A stretch of DNA of 64,000 nt from Aggregicoccus sp. 17bor-14 (GTDB taxonomy: Bacteria; Myxococcota; Myxococcia; Myxococcales; Myxococcaceae). Shown here one piece after another: positions 1 to 9,660 of this stretch; within the stretch, counting starts at the first letter, position 1; the number at the start of each line of letters is the position of its first letter. The stretch lies in assembly GCF_009659535.1 (NCBI RefSeq), contig NZ_VJZZ01000011.1, forward strand, positions 186,001-250,000, written 5' to 3'. A program made the translations under genes and the position numbers. Under the pieces are notes generated by a model. That model was not told where the DNA came from and searched no databases. It saw nothing but the letters and a program-made list of their open reading frames with translations.

Positions 1-36
1 GGCTCGCTGCACTGCACGACGATGACCTACAAGTAG
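1..36 (+). CDS. 3' end of an upstream gene (partial)
   Basis: The first twelve codons of the window are open in frame 1 and end in TAG at 34-36, giving the C-terminal residues GSLHCTTMTYK. The stop is followed 27 bases later by a strong intrinsic terminator, which supports a real plus-strand gene ending here. Too little is visible to assign a function. Confidence 0.5.
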   Translation, partial: GSLHCTTMTYK

Positions 37-63
37 ACGGCAGCTCCGGCTGCTGAAGTGGGG

Positions 64-109
64 AAGGGCGCGCAGGGACCTCCGGGTTCCGCGCGCCCTT
101 CGCCTTTTT
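64..109 (+). terminator. Rho-independent terminator
   Basis: A perfect 10-bp stem (AAGGGCGCGC at 64-73 with GCGCGCCCTT at 91-100) encloses a 17-nt loop and is followed by CGCCTTTTT. It lies just after the stop at 34-36 and would end that upstream transcript. This is the clearest stem-plus-T-tract terminator in the window. Confidence 0.85.
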
Positions 110-241
110 GCCAAGCAGGCAGGCGAGCGCGCCGCCACGTGCCGGCCCGTGCGCCCCCGGCTGCCTGCCGGGCGGGAGCGCGGTGCTTACTCCTTGGGGA
201 ACGCGACGTACGACACACCGAAGCCCCAGGGAGGCTGCACC

Positions 242-451
242 ATGAGCGACAAGGACACGCTGTTCCCGGACAAGAAGGCCCCGCACGAGGTGCCCGCCGC
301 ACCGCGCACCCCTGCGCGCGAGGGCGACGCAGAGGCGCCGGTGATCCGCCCGCAGGAGGGGCCCGCGGGCACGCCCGGCGAGAGCGACGACGGGCGCGTC
401 ATCAAGCCGCAGCCCGTGCGCGACCCGTACCCCGGCGTGAAGGTGTTCTAG
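242..451 (+). CDS. small acidic/proline-rich hypothetical protein (69 aa)
   Basis: An ATG at 242 is preceded by GGGAGG with good spacing and opens a 69-residue protein with no signal peptide or membrane segment. It is rich in Pro, Asp, Glu and Arg and looks intrinsically disordered; two similar short segments, VIRPQEGP and VIKPQPVR, are a weak internal repeat. The stop codon interlocks with that of the converging M50B-like gene (CTAG at 448-451 serves both strands). I do not recognise a family. The ribosome-binding site and the tidy convergence favour a real gene. Confidence 0.55.
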   Translation: MSDKDTLFPDKKAPHEVPAAPRTPAREGDAEAPVIRPQEGPAGTPGESDDGRVIKPQPVRDPYPGVKVF

Positions 452-1194
452 ACGGCGCCCCGCCCGCGGGGACGGCGCGCGGCAGCCGGCAGGCTGCCGC
501 GCTCGGCGCCGCCCCGCAGGCACGCGCGCACGGCGAGCGCGAGCAGCAGCGCGCCGAGCCCCGTCCACAGCACCGCCCACAGCACGGCGGGCACGTGGGT
601 GAGCTGCGCGAGCAGGGCCGCGTCGCTCTGGTCGCGGGTCGCGGCGCTCCACAGGTCGTCGCGCAGGTCGAAGAGCGCGTAGAGCGCGGTGAAGGCCGCG
701 AGGAAGAGGTTGAGCGCGTCCACGGCGCCGTCCGGAAGCAGCCGCGCCGCGAGCGCGAGCCCGAGCGCCATCACGCCGCAGAAGAGCAGGGTGAAGGGGT
801 CTCCCGCGTACAGGAGGCCCATCGCCGCGAGCCACCCGCACGCGGCCACCAGCACCGCGCGCCGCAGCCGGAAGCGGAAGGTGGCGAGCAGGAGCAGCGC
901 ACCGGCCACCGCGCTGCCCACATAGCCCGCCGAGTACACGGCCACCGCACGGAAGAAGCCCGGCGGCACGCGCGAGAGACAGGCCCCCGACTCGTCCAGC
1001 GCCACGTGCACCCGGTCCACCTGCCCGCCCATGAACAGGGTGGCCAGCGCGTGCCCGCTCTCGTGCATCATCACCACCAGCAGCTTGAGCGGCGCGAGCA
1101 GGGGCGAGTCCCAGAAGTACCAGCCCACCGCGAGGCAGAGCAGCAGCGCGCCCAGCCGCACCGGGTCCAGCCTTCCTCCGCTCGCGGTCCGCAT
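448..1194 (-). CDS. M50B-like membrane metallopeptidase
   Basis: 248-residue polytopic membrane protein. The zinc-binding motif HESGH lies at residues 44-48, inside a hydrophobic segment (VVMMHESGHALATLFMGG), as in the Peptidase_M50B-like family of site-2-protease relatives. Several further hydrophobic segments follow, with a distal ALYALFDLRDDLW that may supply the third metal ligand. Substrate unknown; by family it would cleave membrane-embedded or membrane-proximal substrates. The start at 1194 is the ATG directly before the RTASGGR segment; the frame stays open far upstream only because of GC bias. It is divergent from the S46 peptidase gene, with 96 bases between them. Confidence 0.8.
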   Translation of the reverse strand: MRTASGGRLDPVRLGALLLCLAVGWYFWDSPLLAPLKLLVVMMHESGHALATLFMGGQVDRVHVALDESGACLSRVPPGFFRAVAVYSAGYVGSAVAGALLLLATFRFRLRRAVLVAACGWLAAMGLLYAGDPFTLLFCGVMALGLALAARLLPDGAVDALNLFLAAFTALYALFDLRDDLWSAATRDQSDAALLAQLTHVPAVLWAVLWTGLGALLLALAVRACLRGGAERGSLPAAARRPRGRGAV

Positions 1195-1290
1195 CGGTTG
1201 CGCCTCCCGGGCTGCTGCCCCTCTCACCTCTCCACGAACGGCGGCTCGCGTCAATTGCAGGCCGCCCCTGCAGAGGGTAGGGATCGCGTC

Positions 1291-3474
1291 ATGACCAAGA
1301 CCCTCGTTCTGGCACTGGCCCTGGCGGCCTCCCCCGCGCTCGCGGTGGAGGGGAAGTGGACCCCGCAGCAGGTCCTCGAGCTGTCTCCTGCGTGGCTCAA
1401 GGCGCAGGGGCTGCAGGTGTCCCCGCAGCGGCTCTGGGATCCCAAGCGGGGCACCGGCCTGCTCGCGGCGACGGTGAACACCGGCGGCTGCTCCGGCTCG
1501 TTCATCTCGGGCACCGGCCTCATCATCACCAACCACCACTGCGCCTTCGGCATCATCCAGGAGCACAGCACCAGCGGGAAGGACCTCATCACCCAGGGCT
1601 TCCTCGCCCAGAGCCGCGAGCAGGAGCTGCCGGGCAAGGGCGCGCGCGTGCAGGTGCCGCGCAGCTTCACGGACGTGACGAAGCAGGTGCTCGCCGCGGT
1701 GCCCGCGGGCGCCACGGACGCGCAGCGCTTCAAGGCCATCGAGGGCAAGCAGAAGCAGCTGGTGGCCGACTGCGAGAAGCGCCCCGCCACGCGCTGCCAG
1801 GTGGCGGTGTTCGACGGCGGGCTCACCTACACGCTCATCGACGCGGTGGAGCTCAAGGACGTGCGCCTCGTGTACGCGCCGCCGCGCGCCGTGGGCGAGT
1901 ACGGCGGCGAGGAGGACAACTGGATGTGGCCGCGCCACACCGGTGACTTCTCCATCATCCGCGCCTACACCGCGCCGGATGGCTCGAGCGCCCCGTTCAG
2001 CGAGAAGAACGTGCCCTACAAGGCCGAGTTCTTCTTCCCGCTCGCGACCCAGGGCGTGCAGCCCGGCGACTTCGTGATGGTGCTGGGCTACCCGGGCCGC
2101 ACCTACCGCGAGCTGCTCGGCGAGGAGATGGCGGAGCGCCAGGCGCGCGCCTACCCGCGCCTGCGCGACGCGGGCGGCGAGTACATCCGCATCATGGACG
2201 AGGAGGGGGAGAAGAGCCCCGAGGGGAAGATCCGCCTCGCCTCCAACGTGAAGAGCCTGAACAACCGCTGGAAGAACGCGGCCGGGCAGCTCGACGGGCT
2301 CGCGCGCGGGCACCTGGTGGAGAAGCAGCTCGCGCGCGACGCCGAGGTCGTGAAGTGGGCCCAGGGCAAGGCGCAGTACGCCGAGGGCCTGAAGGCGCAC
2401 GACGAGCTGCTGCGCCTGCAGCAGGAGGCGGGCAAGACCTTCGAGCGCGAGTTCCTGCTCGGCTTCGTGGGCTCCGGCGCGCGCGCCGTGTCGCTCGCCA
2501 CCACGCTGAACCGCCTCGCCGTGCAGCGGCAGAAGCCGGACCTCGAGCGCCGCCCCGCGTACATGGAGCGCGAGCTCGCGGGGCTCAAGGATCGGCTCGA
2601 GCGCGAGCAGACCAACTACTTCCTGCCCGCGGACCGCCGCCTCTTCCTCGCCTTCGTGCGCCGCGCCCAGGCGCTCGGGCCCCAGGAGCGCATCGCGGCG
2701 GTGGACAAGCACTTCGGTGGCCGCTTCGACGAGCGCGCGGTGCTCGCGAAGATCGACCAGCTCTACGCCGGCTCCAAGGTGATGGACGCGGCCGAGCGCA
2801 TGAAGATGTTCACGGAGACCCCCGACCAGCTCGCGGCGCGCAAGGACCCGCTGCTCGCCTTCGGCGCGGACCTCGCGCAGGAGCTCGAGGCGCTCGAGGA
2901 GGTGCAGGACGCGCGGGCCGGCGCCTCGCTGCGCCTGCGCCCCGAGTGGCGCAAGCTGGTGCTCGCCCACGCGGGCAAGCCCGTGGCCCCGGACGCCAAC
3001 AGCACCCTGCGCGTCACCTTCGCGCACGTGAAGGGCTACGCCCCGCGCGACGGCGTCGTGTACACCCCGCAGACCACGCTCACCGGGATGATGGCCAAGC
3101 GCACCGGGAAGGAGCCCTTCGAGGTGCCCGAGAAGGTGGCCCAGGCGGCCGAGGCCAAGCGCTTCGGACCCTGGATGGACAAGCGCCTCGGGGACGTGCC
3201 GGTGGACTTCCTCGCGGACGCGGACACCACGGGCGGCAACTCCGGCAGCCCCACCGTCAACGGCAAGGGGCAGCTGGTGGGCGTGAACTTCGACCGCGTC
3301 TGGGAGAACGTGGCCAACGACTTCGGCTACAACCCGGACATCGCGCGCAACGTGAACGTGGACGTGCGCTACGTGCTCTGGAACCTGGACCAGGTGGAGA
3401 ACGCGGACGCGCTCCTGCGCGAGCTGGGCGTGCGCAAGGGCCCCGCGCCCGCGGCCGCTCCGGGCTCCCGCTAG
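1291..3474 (+). CDS. S46 family dipeptidyl-peptidase (DPP7/DPP11-like)
   Basis: 727-residue exported serine peptidase that by family removes dipeptides from peptide N-termini in the periplasm. It has an N-terminal signal peptide ending at about ALA-VEG. The chymotrypsin-like triad is visible: His in TNHHC (residues 82-83), Asp219 in HTGDF and Ser651 in GGNSGSP. Arg669 lies 18 residues after the catalytic Ser; in characterised S46 enzymes Arg at this S1-pocket position goes with acidic P1 specificity (DPP11) and Gly with hydrophobic P1 (DPP7), so I infer a DPP11-like preference for Asp/Glu. Length is normal for the family. The ATG at 1291 is chosen because the signal peptide starts there. Confidence 0.93.
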   Translation: MTKTLVLALALAASPALAVEGKWTPQQVLELSPAWLKAQGLQVSPQRLWDPKRGTGLLAATVNTGGCSGSFISGTGLIITNHHCAFGIIQEHSTSGKDLITQGFLAQSREQELPGKGARVQVPRSFTDVTKQVLAAVPAGATDAQRFKAIEGKQKQLVADCEKRPATRCQVAVFDGGLTYTLIDAVELKDVRLVYAPPRAVGEYGGEEDNWMWPRHTGDFSIIRAYTAPDGSSAPFSEKNVPYKAEFFFPLATQGVQPGDFVMVLGYPGRTYRELLGEEMAERQARAYPRLRDAGGEYIRIMDEEGEKSPEGKIRLASNVKSLNNRWKNAAGQLDGLARGHLVEKQLARDAEVVKWAQGKAQYAEGLKAHDELLRLQQEAGKTFEREFLLGFVGSGARAVSLATTLNRLAVQRQKPDLERRPAYMERELAGLKDRLEREQTNYFLPADRRLFLAFVRRAQALGPQERIAAVDKHFGGRFDERAVLAKIDQLYAGSKVMDAAERMKMFTETPDQLAARKDPLLAFGADLAQELEALEEVQDARAGASLRLRPEWRKLVLAHAGKPVAPDANSTLRVTFAHVKGYAPRDGVVYTPQTTLTGMMAKRTGKEPFEVPEKVAQAAEAKRFGPWMDKRLGDVPVDFLADADTTGGNSGSPTVNGKGQLVGVNFDRVWENVANDFGYNPDIARNVNVDVRYVLWNLDQVENADALLRELGVRKGPAPAAAPGSR

Positions 3475-3559
3475 GCGGCGCGCGCGAGCCCCGGCGACCA
3501 GGCAGGCCCCGGCCCGGCACTTGGGTCGGGGCGGGAAGTCGCGGTACACCGGAGAGCAC

Positions 3560-4282
3560 ATGTCCAGCGGTCCCGACGCCCCCGAGTCCCCTGCAGCGGA
3601 GTCCACCGTCGCCTCAGCGCCTGACGGTCTGCCTCCGCTGCCCGTCTTCGCCGCCGCGGAGCAGGTGTGCGGAAACTGCAAGCTCTGGCGCGCACACTCC
3701 GTGGACCACCGCGGCTGGGTGGGCCCCTGCCGCATCCAGGGCGGGCGCGGGATGTTCCCGCCCTCCGCCCCCATCTGTGACAAGTACGTGGCCAAGGGCT
3801 CTGCGGCACCGGCTTCGGCGCCGGCCGCCGCGCCGCGCGCGCGCAACGTGCTGCGCGGCGGGAGCCCGGGCATCGGTCCGCGGGTGGTGCGCCACCGGCC
3901 GGGCCCCCAACAGCAGGTCGACCTGGGAGACTTGAGCATGACGCGCGAGGAGCTGATGGAGATCTTCCGCGAGGCCGCGGGCGAGGGCGAGGCCCCGCCG
4001 CTCGCGGGCAAGTGGGAGGGCGGAACGCTGCAGCTCATCCCGGGCAAGCCGGAGCTGCAGGCGAAGGAGCTGCCCATCGACAGCCTCTTCCACAAGGTGG
4101 TGATGGTGCGCGACCGGCTGCGCGTGCTCGAGCAGAAGCTCAATGCGCACCCCAAGCTCACGGACGCGGAGAAGGTGGAGCTGCAGAGCTACATCACCCG
4201 CGTCTACGGCTCGCTCACCAGCTTCAACCACCTGTTCCGCGACAAGGACGACCAGTTCACCGGCGCCAAGTCCGAGGAGTAG
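3560..4282 (+). CDS. hypothetical protein with N-terminal Cys cluster
   Basis: 240-residue soluble protein without signal peptide. Residues about 36-78 carry a Cys cluster, CGNC followed by a lone Cys in GPC and another in PICDKY, giving four Cys that could bind a metal ion. The middle is Ala/Pro/Arg-rich linker. The C-terminal half (from about LSMTREELMEIFREAAG) is predicted helical with a likely coiled coil around VRDRLRVLEQKLNAHPKL. The ATG at 3560 has GGAGAG just upstream. I do not recognise a named family. It converges on the FHA activator gene with 19 bases between stops. Confidence 0.8.
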   Translation: MSSGPDAPESPAAESTVASAPDGLPPLPVFAAAEQVCGNCKLWRAHSVDHRGWVGPCRIQGGRGMFPPSAPICDKYVAKGSAAPASAPAAAPRARNVLRGGSPGIGPRVVRHRPGPQQQVDLGDLSMTREELMEIFREAAGEGEAPPLAGKWEGGTLQLIPGKPELQAKELPIDSLFHKVVMVRDRLRVLEQKLNAHPKLTDAEKVELQSYITRVYGSLTSFNHLFRDKDDQFTGAKSEE

Positions 4283-4301
4283 GCCCCCCGGGGGCCCCGC
4301 G

Positions 4302-5945
<1,644 letters not shown>

Positions 5946-6046
5946 GCACCCCTCCCACGAAGACCGCCCGGGGCCTTAGCACGCCGATTTTTCGGCTTTC
6001 AACCCTGCGGGCTGGAGGAAAGCCCTGGTTGGGGTATGCAGGGGCC

Positions 6047-7471
6047 ATGGCGAAGGCGTCCGGTAAGACGAAGCAGCCGCCCCGGGAAGGCAGTGAGCCC
6101 CGGGAGCCGCGCGACCCGCAGGCCCCCGTGGTCCCCGCACCGGCCTCGCCGGCGCGGCTCTCGCGGCGCGGCCGCTGGGTGCTCGCCGCGGTGCTCGTGC
6201 TGGTGAACCTGCCGCTGCTCCACCGGCTGCTGCGCGGCGCGCCGGACGTCACCGTCACGCTGCCCTACACCAACGACTTCAGCCGCCGGGACACGCTCGC
6301 GCAGGACTTCTGGTCGCTCGGCGGCGGGCTCTGGGTGGTGGAGGAGGGGCAGCTGTACTCGCCCGCGGTGCGCGGCAACCCGCTGTGGCTGCAGGCGCGC
6401 CTTCCCCAGGACGTGGTGGTGGAGTTCGACGTGCGCGCGGCGGACGCGGGCGGCGAGGCCCAGCTCACGCTGTTCGGAGACGGCCGCGACAGCAGCCTGC
6501 GCAACACCGGGCAGGCACAGACGAGCGGCTACCTCCTCACCCAGGGCGTGCGCGGCGGCGCCACCGCGCGGCTCGCCAAGCGCGACGAGCTGGCCTGGCC
6601 GCTCGCGGACCTGCAGCGCCGCGGCACCCTGCGCGAGGACAGCGCCTTCCTCGTCGAGGCCTCCGCGCCCAGTGTGCCCATGGACCGCAGCTCCCACTGG
6701 CGCGTGGAGCGGCGCGGGGCACGGCTGCGCTGGTTCATCGACGGCGAGCGCGTGCTCGAGGTGGAGGACCCGTATCCCCTGCAGGGCCGCGGGCACGACC
6801 GGCTCGGGCTGAGCAGCCGCGACACGCCGCTCTTCTTCGACAACCTCAGCGTGCGCCCCCTCGCGGCGGGTGAGGACTTCGTCGCGCGCCCGCAGGCGCC
6901 CCTCGCCCCGCCCGCGCCCTTCTCGGACGCCTTCGACGCGCCCGCGCTCGGCGAGGCGTGGCGCCCCACGGCGCCCGCCGCCGTGCAGGTCTCCGACGGG
7001 GCGCTGGTGGTGGAGAACCTCCACAACCGCCCCGTGTGGCTCAGCCGGCCGCTCGCGCAGGACGCGGTCATCGAGCTGGACGCTTGGACGGACGACCCGC
7101 GCGGCGACATCAAGCTGGAGGCCTGGGGAGACGGGCGCTCCGCGTACGCGGGCGACCTCACGCGGCAGTACACGGCCACCGGCTACGTCTTCATCTTCGG
7201 CGGCTGGAAGAACAGCGCCTCGGTCATCGCGCGCGGCAACGAGCACGCAGCGGGCAACGCCGTGCGCGAGGGCGCCGCGGTGCAGCCCGGCAAGCGCTAC
7301 CACTTCCGCATCACCCGCCAGGGCGGCCGCTTCACCTGGGAGGTGGACGGCAAGCCCTTCCTCTCCTACGAGGATGCGCAGCCGCTCTACGGCCCGCGCA
7401 ACCAGTACCTCGGGCTCTCCGGCTGGGAGACGCGCGTGCACTTCGACAACGTGAGCGTGCGCCCGCTCTAG
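6047..7471 (+). CDS. membrane-anchored protein with tandem beta-sandwich domains
   Basis: 474 residues. A short basic Pro-rich N-terminus is followed by one membrane segment (WVLAAVLVLVNLPLLHRLL, near residues 43-61) and two homologous domains of about 200 residues. Each opens with an FxxxF...W segment (NDFSRRDTLAQDFW, then SDAFDAPALGEAW), has VVVEFDV or AVIELDA, then a xGDGR motif, and ends in HFDNVSVRPL or FFDNLSVRPL. The pattern fits concanavalin-A-like/DUF1080-type lectin sandwiches, suggesting a duplicated carbohydrate-binding or glycan-hydrolase-like protein outside the inner membrane. The ATG at 6047 is preferred over a TTG 18 bases upstream. Confidence 0.75.
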   Translation: MAKASGKTKQPPREGSEPREPRDPQAPVVPAPASPARLSRRGRWVLAAVLVLVNLPLLHRLLRGAPDVTVTLPYTNDFSRRDTLAQDFWSLGGGLWVVEEGQLYSPAVRGNPLWLQARLPQDVVVEFDVRAADAGGEAQLTLFGDGRDSSLRNTGQAQTSGYLLTQGVRGGATARLAKRDELAWPLADLQRRGTLREDSAFLVEASAPSVPMDRSSHWRVERRGARLRWFIDGERVLEVEDPYPLQGRGHDRLGLSSRDTPLFFDNLSVRPLAAGEDFVARPQAPLAPPAPFSDAFDAPALGEAWRPTAPAAVQVSDGALVVENLHNRPVWLSRPLAQDAVIELDAWTDDPRGDIKLEAWGDGRSAYAGDLTRQYTATGYVFIFGGWKNSASVIARGNEHAAGNAVREGAAVQPGKRYHFRITRQGGRFTWEVDGKPFLSYEDAQPLYGPRNQYLGLSGWETRVHFDNVSVRPL

Positions 7472-7480
7472 CGCGCGGCC

Positions 7481-8047
7481 CTACCCGCCGTGGCCGCCGC
7501 ACAGGCGGATGATCGTCTCCGGCTGGCCCGAGACGTTCTCCTTCGTCGCGCGGATGCACTCCGCGGCGTCCGCGCGCGGCGCGGCGCAGAGGCGCACGAC
7601 CGTGTCCGGCTGGCCGGAGACGAGCTCGCGCGCCGCGCGGATGCAGGCCGCGGAGGCCGTGTTCGCGCTGCGGCAGAGGCGGGCGATGGTGTCCGGTTGG
7701 CCGGAGACGTTCTCGGCCGCCGCGCGGATGCACTCCGCGGTGCCGGGCCGGGCGTCCGTGCACAGGCGCGCCACCGTCTCCGGCTGCCCCGACACGCGCT
7801 CGCGCACGGCGCGGATGCAGGCGGCCGAAGAGCTGGTCTCCGGCACGCTCGCCTCGACACGCGGCGCGCTGCCGCAGCTCTGGCGGAACTGGGAGAGCTG
7901 CAGCTCCAGCGTGCGCGCGAGCTCGAAGCAGGACTGTGAGCAGCTCTGCTGGCAGGCCGCGAGCGCCTCGCGGGCGTCCTCGGCCCTCGCCTGCGTGGAG
8001 GCGAGCGAGAGCAGCAGGGCGGGGGGGACGAGCAGCAGGCGCATCAT
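7481..8047 (-). CDS. secreted Cys-rich 29-residue-repeat protein
   Basis: 188 residues starting MMRLLLVPP with a signal peptide ending near TQARA. The mature N-terminus has a Cys-rich helix (CQQSCSQSC) and one more Cys, followed by four units of 29 residues built on the pattern xxCIRAxxExVSGQPxTxxRLC. Each unit holds two Cys, 12 Cys in all in the mature protein, so disulphides are likely in the periplasm or outside. It lies 69 bases after gspN on the same strand and may be the last gene of the secretion operon. I do not recognise the repeat. The second Met at 8044 is an equally possible start. Confidence 0.85.
   Translation of the reverse strand: MMRLLLVPPALLLSLASTQARAEDAREALAACQQSCSQSCFELARTLELQLSQFRQSCGSAPRVEASVPETSSSAACIRAVRERVSGQPETVARLCTDARPGTAECIRAAAENVSGQPDTIARLCRSANTASAACIRAARELVSGQPDTVVRLCAAPRADAAECIRATKENVSGQPETIIRLCGGHGG
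7484..7825 (-). repeat. four 87-bp coding tandem repeats
   Basis: Residues 75-188 of the Cys-rich protein consist of four consecutive 29-residue (87-bp) units with no insertions; the last is two residues short. Fixed positions are the two Cys, IRA, the VSGQP turn and RLC. The six or seven residues linking RLC to the next Cys-Ile-Arg vary. Recent duplication within the gene is the simplest explanation. Confidence 0.9.
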
Positions 8048-8116
8048 GCGGAGGCTCCGGACGGGGCGGGTTGCGCGGGCGCGGACTGGGCGCCCCGGCC
8101 GGATATTCAACCGCGG

Positions 8117-9085
8117 CTAGCGGGCGGGCAGGAAGCGCGGCCCCGAGAGGTAGCCGGAGAGGCGTGCCGAGCGGAAGCCGGGCTCCTGACGGTCCATGGG
8201 CAGGATGGTCAGCGCCGAGCCCAGGATCCCGAGGCGCTTGGTGAACTCCGGCTCGGCCTTCACCTTGAGGTCCATGGCCAGCTCGCTGAAGGGCAGATTC
8301 TTCGCGAGCTTCACGGTGCCGCCGCCGCGCAGCTCCAGGTCGTCGCTCTTCGCACTCAGGGCCTCCACGGTGCCCACGCCCTTGTCCACGTTGATGCGCA
8401 CGTCCACATTGCCCAGCGCGATGCGCGGCAGGTCCACCGGGGTGGGCGTGCCGTAGAGCGGCACGGTGGCGGTGCCGCCCTTGATGGTGAGGCCGCGCCC
8501 GTCCAGCGTGATGGCGCCCTGCGCGGCCGAGTAGTCCGGCGCCTTGGCGGGGGTGTTGTCCACCGGCACGTCCAGGCGCACGTCGCCCGAGAGCTTGCCC
8601 TCGAGGTCCAGGCCGCTGAAGCCCTTGAGGTTGCCCTGCGTGGTGTCCAGGTCCTCCAGGTGCAGGCGCACGGCGCGCGTGCCCAGGCCGCCCACGGCCC
8701 CCGTCACCGTGCCGCCCAGCGCGTCCGCGTGCAGGCTGACGCCCAGGGGCAGCAGCGAGGGACGGAAGGCCACGCTCTTGATCGCGAGCGCCTCGCCCAG
8801 GTCCCCGACCACCACGCCGCCCGTGACGAGCGCGTCGAGGGTCTCGGGGGGCAGCGGCTGCGCGGGCTTGCTCAGCCGCACGTCCGTGGCCGTGATGCCG
8901 TGCAGGCCCGGGCGCAGGTTGCCGATGCGCACCGCGTAGCCTGCCGCCGCCGCCTCCGTGACGATGCGCGCGCGCAGCGTGTCGTACGGGAAGGTGAGGG
9001 CGAGGCAGAGGAGGAGCGCGATGAAGGCGAAGGCGCCGTACGCGAGCGCCAGCTGCCAGCGGGGGGTCTTCGTTTCGGTGGGCAT
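8117..9085 (-). CDS. gspN: type II secretion system protein GspN
   Basis: 322 residues with one N-terminal membrane anchor (about 11-29, YGAFAFIALLLCLALTF) and a large beta-rich periplasmic part with LxxLDLEGKL- and LDGRGLTIKGG-like repeats, resembling the AsmA-like fold of the GspN family found in Leptospira and delta-proteobacterial T2SS operons. The role is not well defined; it is taken as an accessory inner-membrane/periplasmic component. The start codon overlaps the gspM stop (TGATG), showing translational coupling. It is the last recognisable T2SS gene in the operon. Confidence 0.88.
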   Translation of the reverse strand: MPTETKTPRWQLALAYGAFAFIALLLCLALTFPYDTLRARIVTEAAAAGYAVRIGNLRPGLHGITATDVRLSKPAQPLPPETLDALVTGGVVVGDLGEALAIKSVAFRPSLLPLGVSLHADALGGTVTGAVGGLGTRAVRLHLEDLDTTQGNLKGFSGLDLEGKLSGDVRLDVPVDNTPAKAPDYSAAQGAITLDGRGLTIKGGTATVPLYGTPTPVDLPRIALGNVDVRINVDKGVGTVEALSAKSDDLELRGGGTVKLAKNLPFSELAMDLKVKAEPEFTKRLGILGSALTILPMDRQEPGFRSARLSGYLSGPRFLPAR

Positions 9086-9654
9086 CAGGGCTTCATCTTG
9101 TAGGTGGCGACGGTGGTGGACGCGGCGAGCGTGTCGCTGCCGGGGCGGGGATCCAGGCGCAGGTTCTTCACCTTCACCATGCCGGGGCCGCTCTCCACCG
9201 TCTTGAGGAAGTCGGTGAACTCGCGCAGGTCCACGTCCGTGAAGGTGAGCTCCACGGAGCTCTCCACGATGCGCCCGTCACCCAGGCTCACGTCCGGCTT
9301 GGGATTGAACGACGGCACCTCGAGCCCCGCCGCCGTGGCCTTCTCCTCGATGTAGCTGATGAGGCGCACGTCCGACTGGGTGAGCTGCTGCTCCACCTGC
9401 TGGCGCGCCTGCTCCGCCTCGCGGTAGCTGGTCGCGAGCGTCTGCACCTCCTGCAGCTTCGCCACCTTCTGCTTCGTGCGGGTGCGGTATCCGTCAGCGC
9501 TCGAGGAGAAGGAGAAGAGGATGATGAAGAGCAGGAAGACGGTGAAGGCCGCGGCGAGCCCGCCCACCATCCGCTGCTCGCGCGCGTTGAGCCGCTCGAA
9601 CCACGCGCGTGCGTTGGCCAGCAGCGCCTTGAGCTGTTCCTTGAGGTTGTCCAT
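9085..9654 (-). CDS. gspM: type II secretion system protein GspM
   Basis: 189 residues: a cytoplasmic amphipathic N-terminus (ERLNAREQRMVGG), one membrane helix at about 30-48, a coiled coil (KVAKLQEVQTLATSYREAEQ) and a periplasmic ferredoxin-like domain. This is the GspM layout; GspM pairs with GspL in the inner-membrane assembly platform. It lies 6 bases after gspL and overlaps gspN by one base. Confidence 0.9.
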   Translation of the reverse strand: MDNLKEQLKALLANARAWFERLNAREQRMVGGLAAAFTVFLLFIILFSFSSSADGYRTRTKQKVAKLQEVQTLATSYREAEQARQQVEQQLTQSDVRLISYIEEKATAAGLEVPSFNPKPDVSLGDGRIVESSVELTFTDVDLREFTDFLKTVESGPGMVKVKNLRLDPRPGSDTLAASTTVATYKMKP

Positions 9655-9660
9655 GGCCGC

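Noticed and set aside
4282-4298. G/C palindrome between convergent genes as a terminator
   Set aside because: GGCCCCC/GGGGGCC leaves a one-base loop and has no T-run; likely chance in a 70-plus percent GC gap.
6015-6046. sigma-54-like GG...GC upstream of the tandem-domain gene
   Set aside because: The spacing between GG and GC is 9, not 10, and flanking bases do not match.
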